A stretch of DNA of 64,000 nucleotides from Emticicia sp. CRIBPO. GTDB lineage: Bacteria > Bacteroidota > Bacteroidia > Cytophagales > Spirosomataceae. A program made the position numbers and the translations under genes. This document shows, piece by piece, positions 16,144 through 25,641 of this stretch (positions are counted from its first letter, which is position 1; the number at the start of each line of letters is the position of its first letter). Below the pieces are notes generated by a model that did not search any database, was not told the DNA's origin, and saw nothing but the letters and a program-made list of their open reading frames with translations. Location of the stretch: NCBI RefSeq assembly GCF_009905725.1, contig NZ_JAAAKV010000008.1:248001-312000 (forward strand), given 5' to 3'.

Positions 16144-17829
16144 TTAAAGGGCCACGTTAACCCCTATCAGGAAATTCAATCCTAACTGAGGATAGTTATA
16201 GTACCTTTGGTAATTTTTGCCGATAATGTTATTTAATTTAACAAAAGTCGAGAATTGTTTGCTAAATAAATAGGTAAATTCAGCGTTCAGGTCAGTTATA
16301 CCGGGTAATTTAACTACTTCCATCATGAAAGGGTCTTTGGCAAATGTACGACCAATATAGTAAAAATCTAAACTTGCGACTAATTTATTAGCAACAACGA
16401 AGGTATTGCCCCATCTGGCGGTGAAGTTCGGTTTGTGAAAAGGTTTCTCAAAATCAATCACCTGGTAGTAGAAATAATCTGCCTTGATATTGGTTTTCCA
16501 GTTTTCGAGATTCTGATAGTTCAGCTCTGTTGAAACGTTATAAAACTCGGTCTGATTCTGATCATACACCACTTCAAATCTTCTCTGGTACTCCTGAGGG
16601 TTACCGTCATAGGTATTGAAGAAGTAAAGACCCTGGTAGGTTCCGTAGGCAAATTTTGCGTTATAGTTAATACCCGAGAAAAGGTCTCCGCGGCTACCGA
16701 TATAATATTCCTGGTTTTTAACCGTGTTTCTCAGGTTGATCTGGGGAATCAGGAAAGGGTTTTCATTATAGAATGAGTGCAGGGTATTACGGATGATGTC
16801 TCCGTCAAATCCGGCAAAGAAGTAGATCAGACCAGGTGTTTTGTAAGACAGCGAGGCCACAGGGAATCCCTTGGTGCTGTTGATTTTTTCAATTTCGTCA
16901 AATTCGTTGACTGCCTTAAATCCAAGTTTGGCTGAGAAACGGCTGAAATTAAAACCAAATGAAGGTTCTACCCTGAACAAGTTTCTTTTTCTGACCGGGT
17001 TGACCTCATAGTTATCAGATCTCTGGGTCAGGTAAGCTTCGGCAGCAATTAAAGCGGTAACCTTATCCTGGATAATCGGGAAATGGGAATTGAACTGGGT
17101 TCCCCAGTCGATTTCTTCTGCGTCGTAACGGTCATTCAGCGATTTAATACCTGTTTTGAGCGAGTAATCGACCCTTGGTTTCGGGTTGGTGTTTTCAAAC
17201 AAAACAGAGAAATTATAAAGATTCAGGCGTTGCCTGATGTCTTCTTTGGCCGGCGGACTCACAAAAGTGGTGTCATAACCATAAAAATGATAAGCCCTTC
17301 TTTCGTAACCGGCGTCTACTTTCAGTTTGAAATTACCGCTGTGGTATTTTCCGTCCAGTTTGATCTGGTTGGTGCTTGATCCTGAATTCTCTCCGTTTAC
17401 CGGGCCCCTTTTGGCTGAATTATGTAATCCGTAAATCCCGAATACCAGTTTCTGGTCCTGGTTCGAGTTGATATAAGTTTCGGCAAAGAGCCTTCCGAAG
17501 TTTCCGGCTCCCAGCTTTACATAATTATTATAACTCGTCAGTTCGTCCAGCTTGGATTTTTTCGAATTCGGCTGTACTATATTCGGCGTAAACTTAATCT
17601 CTTCTATCCCGGTTGGTTTGCGGTCAAAAAATGAATAAACCATTTTCTTTTCTTTGACTTCGTTAGCTACCGGAGGTATTTTTTCAAAGATACGGTTGGC
17701 TTTAGGGAGTTCAACTTTCCGGTCTTTGGTAATGGTAATTTCTTCGTTCCCGATTTCTTTGGTCTGGGCGTGTGCCAGTAAAGAAGCCGAAACCAGTATA
17801 ACAGTTATTTGAATTGATTTATGGGTCAT
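16144..17829 (-). CDS. Outer-membrane beta-barrel protein
   Basis: A Sec signal peptide (about residues 1-21, ending SLLAHAQ) is followed by about 90 residues of linker and then a long alternating beta-strand pattern with aromatic girdles up to the C-terminus (NFLIGVNVAL). The sequence resembles the barrel half of TonB-dependent receptors but there is no plug domain and, at 561 residues, it is shorter than a full receptor. The motif KLGAGNFGRLFAETYINSN near residue 105 marks the start of the barrel. It is encoded 7 bases after a large TPR gene and before an HU/SPOR gene, so an envelope complex spanning both membranes is likely. The substrate is not known. Confidence 0.75.
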   Translation of the reverse strand: MTHKSIQITVILVSASLLAHAQTKEIGNEEITITKDRKVELPKANRIFEKIPPVANEVKEKKMVYSFFDRKPTGIEEIKFTPNIVQPNSKKSKLDELTSYNNYVKLGAGNFGRLFAETYINSNQDQKLVFGIYGLHNSAKRGPVNGENSGSSTNQIKLDGKYHSGNFKLKVDAGYERRAYHFYGYDTTFVSPPAKEDIRQRLNLYNFSVLFENTNPKPRVDYSLKTGIKSLNDRYDAEEIDWGTQFNSHFPIIQDKVTALIAAEAYLTQRSDNYEVNPVRKRNLFRVEPSFGFNFSRFSAKLGFKAVNEFDEIEKINSTKGFPVASLSYKTPGLIYFFAGFDGDIIRNTLHSFYNENPFLIPQINLRNTVKNQEYYIGSRGDLFSGINYNAKFAYGTYQGLYFFNTYDGNPQEYQRRFEVVYDQNQTEFYNVSTELNYQNLENWKTNIKADYFYYQVIDFEKPFHKPNFTARWGNTFVVANKLVASLDFYYIGRTFAKDPFMMEVVKLPGITDLNAEFTYLFSKQFSTFVKLNNIIGKNYQRYYNYPQLGLNFLIGVNVAL

Positions 17830-17836
17830 GAACTTA

Positions 17837-20833
17837 TTAGTTTATCAATTTAAGTTTTTGTTTAGCTTCTTCTACCGTTTGTTTGTTTTCTGAGTTATCA
17901 ATGATCGACTTCAGCGTGGCTTTGGCCATGAATGCGTCGTTTTTACCAATATAATTATCAGAAATCAATAAGAAGGCTTTTTCGTACCAGTAAGCAAAGT
18001 CGGCAAAATCCTGGGCTAACTCCTGCAGGGTTTTGATAGAAGTGTCGTATTGTTTTGCTTTGTACTGGATTTCACCGATATAATATTTCGCTTCAGCTCC
18101 GTTGACGTCTTTGGCCATGCTGATGGTTTTTTCAAACTCTTTGACAGCCGTTACGAAATCGGCTTTACCCATATAAGACTTGGCCAGGTAAAGCTGAGCC
18201 CTGTTTTCCGTACCGATTACGATATTTCCGCCATTAGCAAGGGCTTCGCGGCAATACTGGATGGCTTTGTCGTAGTTTCCGCTGAAATAGTAAGACTTGA
18301 ATAATCCTTCCCAGGCAGCCACGATCTCACGTTTGTTTGACGAAGAGCCGGCAACAGTAAGGTAATTAGGAATAGCCTGGGTGTAATTGCGGTCTTCAAA
18401 ATGGATGGCCGCAGTTCTTGACGCTGATTTGGTCAGGTAAGCCGTCTGGTTGTCTTCGATGATTTCACGGTAATATCTGAGGGCTTCGGCTTTGTTTTTA
18501 AGAATGTAATTAGACTCTGCAATCAGGAATTTAGCTTCCGGAACATTAGAGCTGGTCGGGTAAGTATGGATGTAACTCACCAACGCAGCTGCAGCTTTGT
18601 CGTATTTCTCGGCATAATAAAGGTTTTTAGCTGATTCGTACTGAATATTCACGATAGAACCGCTCTCAGGATTGCTTTTCTTGAACTGCTCAGCTACTTC
18701 AAAGAACTCTTCGCTCCTGTTCACCAGGTTAAGAACGTCTCTCAGACCGATCAGGGCTTCTTCAGCGGCTTCAGATTTTCCGAATTTGTTGATGATGACC
18801 TTGTAATCGCTGATGGCTTTGTCATAGTTTTTCAGGTTACTGAAAGCCAAGCCCCTTTTCATCAATGTGTTAGGTACCAGCAAACTGTTAGGTTTTTTTC
18901 TTAACAGGTCGGTAAATAGAGCCACCGCACCCTGGTAATTACTCTTTTCCATTTCGATCATCCCGTTCTGATACAGGGCGTCGTCAATCAGGCGTGAGTT
19001 TTCATATGTTTTTGAGAACTGGTCCAAAGTACGTTTGGCTTCATCGTCCCTGCCCATAAACCGGAGGGTTATCCCCTTCTGATACAAGGCGTAGTCTTTG
19101 TCAGTAGTATTCGAAACGATGGCACTTTCATAGTATTTAAGTGCTTCATTGTAGTTTTTAGCTGATAAATGGCAATCTGCCGCTCTCAATAAGGCATCTT
19201 CATAGTTTTGTCTCAGAGCCGTTTCGTTTTTGGTTTTTGCGACAAAATCCTCGAAGAAAGTAAGGGCTTTTGAATAGTTTTTCTGGTTGTAAAACAAATA
19301 ACCGAGGCTGTAAATACTTTTTAACCTGATTTTTGAATCAGATGCACTCAGCAGTTCACGGTACAGGCTCTCTGTTTCCGGTCTGTTGAGTTCAAAAGAA
19401 GATTCCGCTTTCCAGTATTTGGCTTCAAGTGCCAGGGATGCATTGGAAGGGTATTTTAATGACTTATCAAAGAACTGGATGGCCCTGTCGAATTTTTCGA
19501 GGTTAAAATCCACCACACCCTGATTGAAACACAGCTTTTGGTAAGCTTCGTTGATGGCCGGGGTTCTTTTTTTCAATCCTTCTATATAAGTAATGGCAGA
19601 ATTGTAATTGTTGGTTTCGAAAAGGATTTCACTCAGCAGTTCGTTAGACTGGTCCACGTATTTTCCGTTCGGGTATTCTGTCAGATAAGCCTGAAGCTCA
19701 GCAACAGCCTGCTGGTTGTTGTTTTGCTCTACCAGCACCTTGACAAAATTATAAGAGGCCTCTTCTTTGATCTGTGTATCAAACTTCATTTTTCTTGCGG
19801 CGTCGAAAGCTGCAGCGGCTGAGTTAAGATCGCCGGATTTTAATGCTGAAATACCTAAATAATAGGCCGCCTGCTGACCTATGGCGTCATTGAGGCTGGC
19901 AATACCTTTAAAAACGGTAACTGCTTTGGCGTAATTTTCTACCTTATATAAGCTGTATCCGTGTCTGAAGGTCACTTGCGGAGAAACGGTGCCTCTTCTG
20001 AGTTCTTTGAATTTTTCATAATAAACTGCTGCCCTGTCAAAATGGTCATTGAAGAAATGCACTTCTGCAGCTACGAGGCAGATATCGTCGATTTTTCTGC
20101 CGTTCGGATTGGCGATGATGGGCTCGGCATAACTCAGCAATTCATCATATTTTTTCTGACGGTAAAGGATCTGGGCAATCCAGTTCGGTACTTCTATCTT
20201 ATAAGGATTAACATTTTCCACTCTTTTCAGATCTGAAAGGGCTTCGTCGAAGTTTTCATTCTGGAAATTGATGACTGCGGCATAATAAGCGGCGTTCAGG
20301 GCATTGGGAGCCACGGTACCTTTTACATAATTGAATTCGCTCAGGGCACCTTTGTAATCTTTGAGGTTATAAAGCGAAAGACCGAGTTTGTAACGAAGTT
20401 CATAAGTGTCCAGGTTATCAGCCCGGTTTATGAGGGCTTTCTCGTAGTATTCTTTTGCACTTTTATAATCTCCCTTTTGAAAAAAGCTGTTGGCCAGATC
20501 GCTGAAAATGATTTTGGCTTTCGGGTGATCTGAGTTTTTAAGAACGAACCTTTCAACCTCAATATCAGCGTCTTTTGACTTTGAGTAAAGGGAGGATAAC
20601 GCGGAATAATATTCTGCATTTCCGATATTGAACTTGTTGGGGTTCAACGATCTCTCCGATTTTTCAATATAGTTCCTGAATTCTTTCCGGGAAGCTGAAA
20701 AAGCCTTTTTCTCGAACAATTCCACCCCATTATTGTAATGCGACTCAATTTCTGTGTAGCTTAAAGTATTCTGAGCCAGACCGGCGGTAGATATCAGGAG
20801 CGTTCCGAGAAGGTTTAAGGTGATTTTTTTCAT
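17837..20833 (-). CDS. Large exported tetratricopeptide-repeat protein
   Basis: The 998-residue protein has a Sec signal peptide (about residues 1-20, ending STAGLAQ) and then TPR-like units almost to the end, for example AKEYYEKALINRADNLDTYE, FDRAIQFFDKSLKYPSNASL and YDKAIQYCREALANGGNIVI. No membrane helix or enzyme motif is visible after the signal peptide. Such long periplasmic TPR solenoids act as scaffolds for envelope machines. It is the first gene of a six-gene operon with an outer-membrane barrel, an HU/SPOR protein, a TonB-like protein, folC and trmB. A promoter box lies 30 bases upstream of its start. A tail rich in Lys (EEAKQKLKLIN) ends the protein. Confidence 0.85.
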   Translation of the reverse strand: MKKITLNLLGTLLISTAGLAQNTLSYTEIESHYNNGVELFEKKAFSASRKEFRNYIEKSERSLNPNKFNIGNAEYYSALSSLYSKSKDADIEVERFVLKNSDHPKAKIIFSDLANSFFQKGDYKSAKEYYEKALINRADNLDTYELRYKLGLSLYNLKDYKGALSEFNYVKGTVAPNALNAAYYAAVINFQNENFDEALSDLKRVENVNPYKIEVPNWIAQILYRQKKYDELLSYAEPIIANPNGRKIDDICLVAAEVHFFNDHFDRAAVYYEKFKELRRGTVSPQVTFRHGYSLYKVENYAKAVTVFKGIASLNDAIGQQAAYYLGISALKSGDLNSAAAAFDAARKMKFDTQIKEEASYNFVKVLVEQNNNQQAVAELQAYLTEYPNGKYVDQSNELLSEILFETNNYNSAITYIEGLKKRTPAINEAYQKLCFNQGVVDFNLEKFDRAIQFFDKSLKYPSNASLALEAKYWKAESSFELNRPETESLYRELLSASDSKIRLKSIYSLGYLFYNQKNYSKALTFFEDFVAKTKNETALRQNYEDALLRAADCHLSAKNYNEALKYYESAIVSNTTDKDYALYQKGITLRFMGRDDEAKRTLDQFSKTYENSRLIDDALYQNGMIEMEKSNYQGAVALFTDLLRKKPNSLLVPNTLMKRGLAFSNLKNYDKAISDYKVIINKFGKSEAAEEALIGLRDVLNLVNRSEEFFEVAEQFKKSNPESGSIVNIQYESAKNLYYAEKYDKAAAALVSYIHTYPTSSNVPEAKFLIAESNYILKNKAEALRYYREIIEDNQTAYLTKSASRTAAIHFEDRNYTQAIPNYLTVAGSSSNKREIVAAWEGLFKSYYFSGNYDKAIQYCREALANGGNIVIGTENRAQLYLAKSYMGKADFVTAVKEFEKTISMAKDVNGAEAKYYIGEIQYKAKQYDTSIKTLQELAQDFADFAYWYEKAFLLISDNYIGKNDAFMAKATLKSIIDNSENKQTVEEAKQKLKLIN

Positions 20834-20862
20834 ACTATTTTTTGTCGGTAGTAAATAAAGCC

Positions 20863-20870
20863 CAAATTTA
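20863..20870 (-). promoter_or_regulatory. Likely -7 box of the TPR/barrel/SPOR/TonB operon
   Basis: Read on the minus strand the sequence is TAAATTTG, a match to TAnnTTTG, 29 bases upstream of the first gene of the operon. Confidence 0.5.
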
Positions 20871-20963
20871 AAAAAACTGTTCGGTTAAAAACTCTATTAA
20901 TTTCTAAAATGAACCCTTTATTTAAATTTCAATTGTGAAAACGACTGATTTGTAGAAAAATTG

Positions 20964-20971
20964 TAGATTTG
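20964..20971 (+). promoter_or_regulatory. Likely -7 box of the M61 peptidase gene
   Basis: TAGATTTG fits TAnnTTTG, 35 bases before the start codon. Confidence 0.5.
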
Positions 20972-21006
20972 TACTTCTCAAAGTTTCATTAACAAGCTAT
21001 CAGATT

Positions 21007-22824
21007 ATGGTTTACCTGCGTAAGTGTGTTTATTTTATCGGTGTTTTAGTGTTATGTTCTGTTTCTGAGGTCATGAGTCAGTCAAATTCAGCCCGGATCA
21101 GCTATGAATTGAGGATGTCTGAGCCTCATTCCCACTATTTTGAGGTCGGTATGATCCTCGAAGATATTCAGACACTTCCTTCTGTGAAGTCACAGGGATT
21201 TGTTGAAATTAAAATGCCGGTCTGGACACCGGGCTCTTACCTGGAGCGTGAATATGCCAAGAATGTGGAAGGTTTTACGGCCTCGTCTTCCAAAAAGCTG
21301 AAAACTGAAAAAGTCAGCAAAAATACCTGGCGGGTTTATACCGAAGGGGCTGCCAGGGTTACCGTCAATTATAAGGTATACTGTTATGAGCTCTCTGTCA
21401 GAAATGCTTACCTGGACGATTCCCATGCGTATCTGAACGGTGCCGCCGTGTTTATGTTTGTGCCGGGATTAACAGAGAAAAAGTCTTATTTAAGCGTTTT
21501 TCCGCATGAAAGCTTTAAAAAGGTATCTGTTGCTTTGCCTGAAGTAGCTCCCAATAAATTTGAGGTTGAAAACTTTGACCTCCTGGTCGACAGTCCTTTT
21601 GAAATCGGGAATCACGAAATCATTGAGTTTGAAGCACTTGGGGTTAAGCATAAGATCGCGAACTACTCGAATATCAAAATCGATTATGATACCAAAAAGC
21701 TGATCGCAGATTATAAAAAGGTAGTGGAAGCTGCAGCATCGGTTGTTGGTGAGCATCCGTGCAAAAACTACCTGTTCATCGTTCACCATATGCCGAATTC
21801 AGGTGGCGGGCTGGAACACCTCAACTCCACGACCTGTCAGACATCAACCGGAGTATATAAAACGGAAGCGACTTACAGGAGTTTTATGGGACTGATCGCC
21901 CATGAATACTTCCATTTGTGGAATGTCAAACGGATCAGGCCATTCGCATTAGGACCATTTAATTACGAAAAAGAGAACTATAGCCATATGCTGTGGGTTT
22001 CTGAAGGTTTTACTTCTTTTTACCAGGACGACATCCTGAGAAGAGCGGATATGATGAGTGAGGAATTGTTTACAGGATACCTGGCCAGCAAAATCAATTC
22101 GATTGAAAACGTACCCGGAAATAAAGTACAATCTGTGGCCGAGTCTTCTTTCGATGCCTGGATCAAGTACTACAGACCGAATGAGAATTCCAATAACAGC
22201 ACGGTTTCTTATTATAACAAAGGTGGTGTGCTGGCCAACATCATTAACCTGATCATACTCAAGGAAACCAAAGCTGAAAAGTCGCTGGATGATGTGTTCA
22301 GGTATTTATGGACAGAGTATTATAAGAAAAAAGATGTGGGCTATACCGATGAGCAGTTTCAGCAGGCTTGCGAGAAAGTGGCCGGAATAAGCCTGAAGAG
22401 TTTCTTTGAAAAACATATTTACGATACGGAAGCTATTGATTATCAGAAATATTACGCCTATGCCGGTTTGGAATTGGTGGACGAAAAAGCCGAAGATAAT
22501 CTTCCGTATTTCGGAGCTTTGGTGAGAACAGGTTCAGGTACGGTAACCCGGGTGGACAAAGGCAGTGGAGCTTACGAAAACGGTATTTATGTTAATGACG
22601 AGATCATCAGCGTAGACGGAAAGGATTTTGAAGGGATTGCACAATGTACTAAAAATAAGTCGGTTGGAGATTCTGTCCTGATCAAACTGAAAAGATCAGG
22701 TAAGATCATGGAATACAATATTCCGCTTAAAAAGAATCCTGAAGTCAGGTATGTCCTTAAAAAAATGGATAAGGTCAATAAAGACCAGGAGAAAGTTTAT
22801 CAGAAAATGGTTCACAGTAAATAA
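21007..22824 (+). CDS. M61-family metallopeptidase with PDZ domain
   Basis: M61 peptidases (glycyl aminopeptidase type) are zinc enzymes. A Sec signal peptide spans about residues 1-24 (ending EVMSQS), so the enzyme is periplasmic or secreted. The N-terminal beta domain (residues 30-180) is followed by the catalytic domain with the zinc motif H299-E-Y-F-H303 inside IAHEYFHLWNVKRIRP and the third ligand Glu333 in WVSEGFTSFY. A C-terminal PDZ domain (about 505-580) has DKGSGAYENGIYVNDEIIS. The length of 605 residues is normal. The gene stands alone between a divergent operon and a convergent epimerase gene, with a bidirectional terminator at its end. Confidence 0.9.
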   Translation: MVYLRKCVYFIGVLVLCSVSEVMSQSNSARISYELRMSEPHSHYFEVGMILEDIQTLPSVKSQGFVEIKMPVWTPGSYLEREYAKNVEGFTASSSKKLKTEKVSKNTWRVYTEGAARVTVNYKVYCYELSVRNAYLDDSHAYLNGAAVFMFVPGLTEKKSYLSVFPHESFKKVSVALPEVAPNKFEVENFDLLVDSPFEIGNHEIIEFEALGVKHKIANYSNIKIDYDTKKLIADYKKVVEAAASVVGEHPCKNYLFIVHHMPNSGGGLEHLNSTTCQTSTGVYKTEATYRSFMGLIAHEYFHLWNVKRIRPFALGPFNYEKENYSHMLWVSEGFTSFYQDDILRRADMMSEELFTGYLASKINSIENVPGNKVQSVAESSFDAWIKYYRPNENSNNSTVSYYNKGGVLANIINLIILKETKAEKSLDDVFRYLWTEYYKKKDVGYTDEQFQQACEKVAGISLKSFFEKHIYDTEAIDYQKYYAYAGLELVDEKAEDNLPYFGALVRTGSGTVTRVDKGSGAYENGIYVNDEIISVDGKDFEGIAQCTKNKSVGDSVLIKLKRSGKIMEYNIPLKKNPEVRYVLKKMDKVNKDQEKVYQKMVHSK

Positions 22825-22825
22825 G

Positions 22826-22865
22826 AAAAAAGGCCTTCAGAATTAATCCTGAGGGCCTTTTTTTA
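22826..22865. terminator. Bidirectional terminator between the M61 and epimerase genes
   Basis: AAAAAAGGCCTTCAG pairs with CTGAGGGCCTTTTTTT (one bulge) around a short loop, with A and T runs that serve both converging genes. Confidence 0.85.
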
Positions 22866-24047
22866 TTTTTCCAGCCTGTGCCAGATTTCCATGCAGGCAC
22901 GCCCGTTGTGATAGGGACATTTCCAGAAATTGACCTTATCTCTTGATTTCACAACATTCTGAGCGTCCAGGGTACCGAACCATTCACCGTTTTCGTGGTC
23001 AATCATGTATTTTTTTATCCAGTTCCAGGTATTTTCGGATTTTTCAAGGAAATTTACCTTGCCTGTCAGCTGATAAGCATTGAAAAAACCGACCATGGCT
23101 TCTGCCTGAGGCCACCAGTCTTTGTTGGTATGCAGCTTTTTGGTTTCCGGTTCGTACTCATAATAGATAGAGCCGTCTCCGGCCAGACCATCTGAAGCGG
23201 CCTTGGCCATTTCTATGGCGATTGTTTTACACCTTTTGATCAATTCTTCATTTCCGAGTACTTCTGCCGCTTCCCAGATGAGCCAAGAGGCCTCAATGTC
23301 ATGCCCGTATGAAATAATGGTTGATCTTGGCTCCCATTTATCTGTAAAGAACAAGGTCATCCTGTAGGTTTCGGGATCGGTGATGCGGTTGATCATGATT
23401 TCGAGACAATGCTTCAGGTGAAACTCGGATGATTTATCTTTCCAGACTCTATACAGATTGGTGAACGATTCCAGCAGATGTAAGTGGGTGTTCATAGACT
23501 TCCGGCTGTCTCCTTTGCTCAGGATGTAATCGTCGGTGTCGGACCAATCGTTGTTTAAGGCTTCCACATAGCCGCCGTTGACGGGATCAAAGCTGTGTTT
23601 TACAACCTGCCCGAAAATATCCTTCGCCAGATCCAGAACTTCCTGTGACTTTGAGATTTTGTAATATTCAGCCAGACCGTAAATCGCAAAAGCATGTCCG
23701 TAAATCTGTTTTTTCTTTTCGAGGGGTTCTCCTGTAGCTGTTACCGACCAGTAAACGCCGCCATTGAGGGGATCAACAAAATATTTCCTGATGTAATCAT
23801 ACGCTCTTTTGGCCATCACGGGATATTGCGGATCCGGGAAAAGCTGCTGGGCTGCAGCATACGTCCAAAGGATGCGGCTGTTGATCACAATGCCTTTCGG
23901 GGCTTTGGGATTGGGTTGATTAAGATGGTTTACAGCTCCGTAAAAACCGCCGTTCTCCTGGTCAATGTCGTATCTGATCCAATAATTGAGGATATTGAGG
24001 AGCTCGTTACGGACTTCCTGCCGGAAGTTGGTAAAGGTTAAGGCCAT
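22863..24047 (-). CDS. AGE-family epimerase, probably cellobiose 2-epimerase
   Basis: The protein belongs to the N-acylglucosamine 2-epimerase family with an (alpha/alpha)6 barrel. The motifs point to cellobiose 2-epimerase, which turns beta-1,4-linked glucose disaccharides into the mannose-ended epimers: GGFYGAVNH near the start, QIYGHAFAIYGLAEYY (about residues 113-128), SYGHDIEASWLIWEAA, WWPQAEAMVGFFNAYQLTG, and the C-terminal VNFWKCPYHNGRACMEIWHR. The histidines in these blocks are the expected acid/base residues. At 394 residues it has normal length and no signal peptide, so it is cytoplasmic. It lies next to the acidic-sugar locus but has its own transcription unit. Confidence 0.85.
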   Translation of the reverse strand: MALTFTNFRQEVRNELLNILNYWIRYDIDQENGGFYGAVNHLNQPNPKAPKGIVINSRILWTYAAAQQLFPDPQYPVMAKRAYDYIRKYFVDPLNGGVYWSVTATGEPLEKKKQIYGHAFAIYGLAEYYKISKSQEVLDLAKDIFGQVVKHSFDPVNGGYVEALNNDWSDTDDYILSKGDSRKSMNTHLHLLESFTNLYRVWKDKSSEFHLKHCLEIMINRITDPETYRMTLFFTDKWEPRSTIISYGHDIEASWLIWEAAEVLGNEELIKRCKTIAIEMAKAASDGLAGDGSIYYEYEPETKKLHTNKDWWPQAEAMVGFFNAYQLTGKVNFLEKSENTWNWIKKYMIDHENGEWFGTLDAQNVVKSRDKVNFWKCPYHNGRACMEIWHRLEK

Positions 24048-24354
24048 GTATAAGGTTGATAATAATAGGAAAATAATTTCTCTTTATAATTATATTTTAT
24101 CCGAATTAGGAAGCAATGTTCATTTCTGTCAGTATCTGCCTCCTGCGTGGACATGATATGATGAGATAAAATAAACTATTCAATGTAAAAATATAATATT
24201 TTACAGATTAATGAGGTTTACAGCAAATTTAAATTAGCCCGTTCCTGAATGATTCCGTGGTCTTGACGCTGCGATCTGGATTCAGATGCTTGTTTATAAT
24301 GCTTTAAAAAGAGTAAAAATTGTGGGATTCAGTTCTAAATAACCGATTAAAATA
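24048..24354. other. Gene-free stretch between epimerase and sugar-acid genes
   Basis: AT-rich sequence of about 300 bases. It must contain the epimerase promoter on the minus strand, but I see no clear TAnnTTTG box. No gene or strong terminator is visible. Confidence 0.5.
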
Positions 24355-25629
24355 TTATTCAAAGAAAGGCACGCCGGGTGTGGCATACTTTTTCATTCCT
24401 TCTTCGTTGATTTCTACACCTACGCCGGGTTTGTTGGATAGGGTAATAAATCCGTTTTCGACCTGTTCTCCATCATAAGTGACGATTTCCTTAAACATAG
24501 GGTCTGTGTGGAAATAGGTCTGCCATTCCAAGATCAGGAAGTTTGGTACTGAGGCACAGACATGACAGGAAGCCATAGCCCCCAGGTATGAGGCCACCAT
24601 GTGCGGAGCAAACGGCACATAATAAAGATTGGACAGATTGGCAATTCTCTGCCCTTCGCCCAATCCACCGGCTTTTTGGAGATCGGGCATGATGATGTCT
24701 ACAGCTCCCGTTTCCAGCAACCTTCTGAATCCAAAGGCCAGGTAGTGATTTTCTCCGGCACAAATGGGTGTGCTGGTTGAATCTGTGATCTTTTTATAAG
24801 CTTCAGGGTTTTCGGCCGGGATGGGTTCTTCCAGCCACATCAGATTAAGGGGCTCGAGGAGTTTGGCTACTTTTTCGCCTGTGATGGCATCGTACCGGCC
24901 GTGCATATCCACACAAATGTCTATGTTGGGTCCTACGGCCTTGCGGGCGGCGGAAATCTGGTCGTACATCCTGGTTAATTCAGCCGGGCTGGCTGTCCAG
25001 TTGTATCTGTCATATTTATTGGGGTCATTGGCCTGATCAATGTCAAATTTGATGGCATTGAAACCCATTTTGACAGCATTTTTAGCGGCTGTGGCAAAGT
25101 CCTCAGGTTTGGGAAGGGTATTCTGATACAAGGCGGTATCCATGTAAACCCTGATTTTGTCACGGAATTTCCCGCCGAGCAACTGGTAAACGGGAAGATC
25201 AAGGGCTTTCCCGGCCAGATCCCAGAGGGCGGATTCTACGGCTGAAAGTACGGCCACATACATGCCCGATTGGGCTCCTTCAAAAAAACCTCCCTTGCGG
25301 ATGTCCTCAAAAAGACGGTGGACATTGAGCGGACTCTTGCCTTTGAGTCTTTGTCCGAATAGTTTGACCAGGTGGTAGGTACCCGGAGTGGCGTCAACGC
25401 CCTCCCCGCAGCCCCAGATGTTCTGGTTGGTGTGGATTTTGACGAAAAGGCTGTGTCCGCCCCTGATAAATCCACATTTGACGTCGGTGATTTTCAGGTC
25501 TGTGGGAATGGAATTTTTAGAGGTGTCCCGGATGGTCTCCTCGTATCCTTTTCCGAAACTTAGCATGGGAAGTGCGGCCAGGGCAGCCCCTGCGGCCATA
25601 AAATTTCTTCTTGATTGATTTTTTTTCAT
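24355..25629 (-). CDS. Exported enolase-superfamily enzyme (mandelate racemase type), sugar-acid dehydratase-like, copy 1
   Basis: Members abstract the proton alpha to a carboxylate, and many are acid-sugar dehydratases giving 2-keto-3-deoxy acids. Magnesium ligands are Asp241 (CVDMHGRYD), Glu267 (WLEEPIP) and Glu293 (CAGENHY). Lys194 (AIKFD) and His343 (APHM) are the likely catalytic pair, and Glu368 (ILEWQ) closes the barrel. The spacing, and the DMHGR motif, look more like sugar-acid dehydratases than racemases, but the substrate cannot be read off. The N-terminus has a Tat-type signal (SRRNFMAAGAALAALPML, residues 6-23), so the enzyme is probably exported folded. Its start is 12 bases after the stop of an RraA-type gene with which it forms a module. 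Confidence 0.85.
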   Translation of the reverse strand: MKKNQSRRNFMAAGAALAALPMLSFGKGYEETIRDTSKNSIPTDLKITDVKCGFIRGGHSLFVKIHTNQNIWGCGEGVDATPGTYHLVKLFGQRLKGKSPLNVHRLFEDIRKGGFFEGAQSGMYVAVLSAVESALWDLAGKALDLPVYQLLGGKFRDKIRVYMDTALYQNTLPKPEDFATAAKNAVKMGFNAIKFDIDQANDPNKYDRYNWTASPAELTRMYDQISAARKAVGPNIDICVDMHGRYDAITGEKVAKLLEPLNLMWLEEPIPAENPEAYKKITDSTSTPICAGENHYLAFGFRRLLETGAVDIIMPDLQKAGGLGEGQRIANLSNLYYVPFAPHMVASYLGAMASCHVCASVPNFLILEWQTYFHTDPMFKEIVTYDGEQVENGFITLSNKPGVGVEINEEGMKKYATPGVPFFE

Positions 25630-25641
25630 GATATTGTGATT

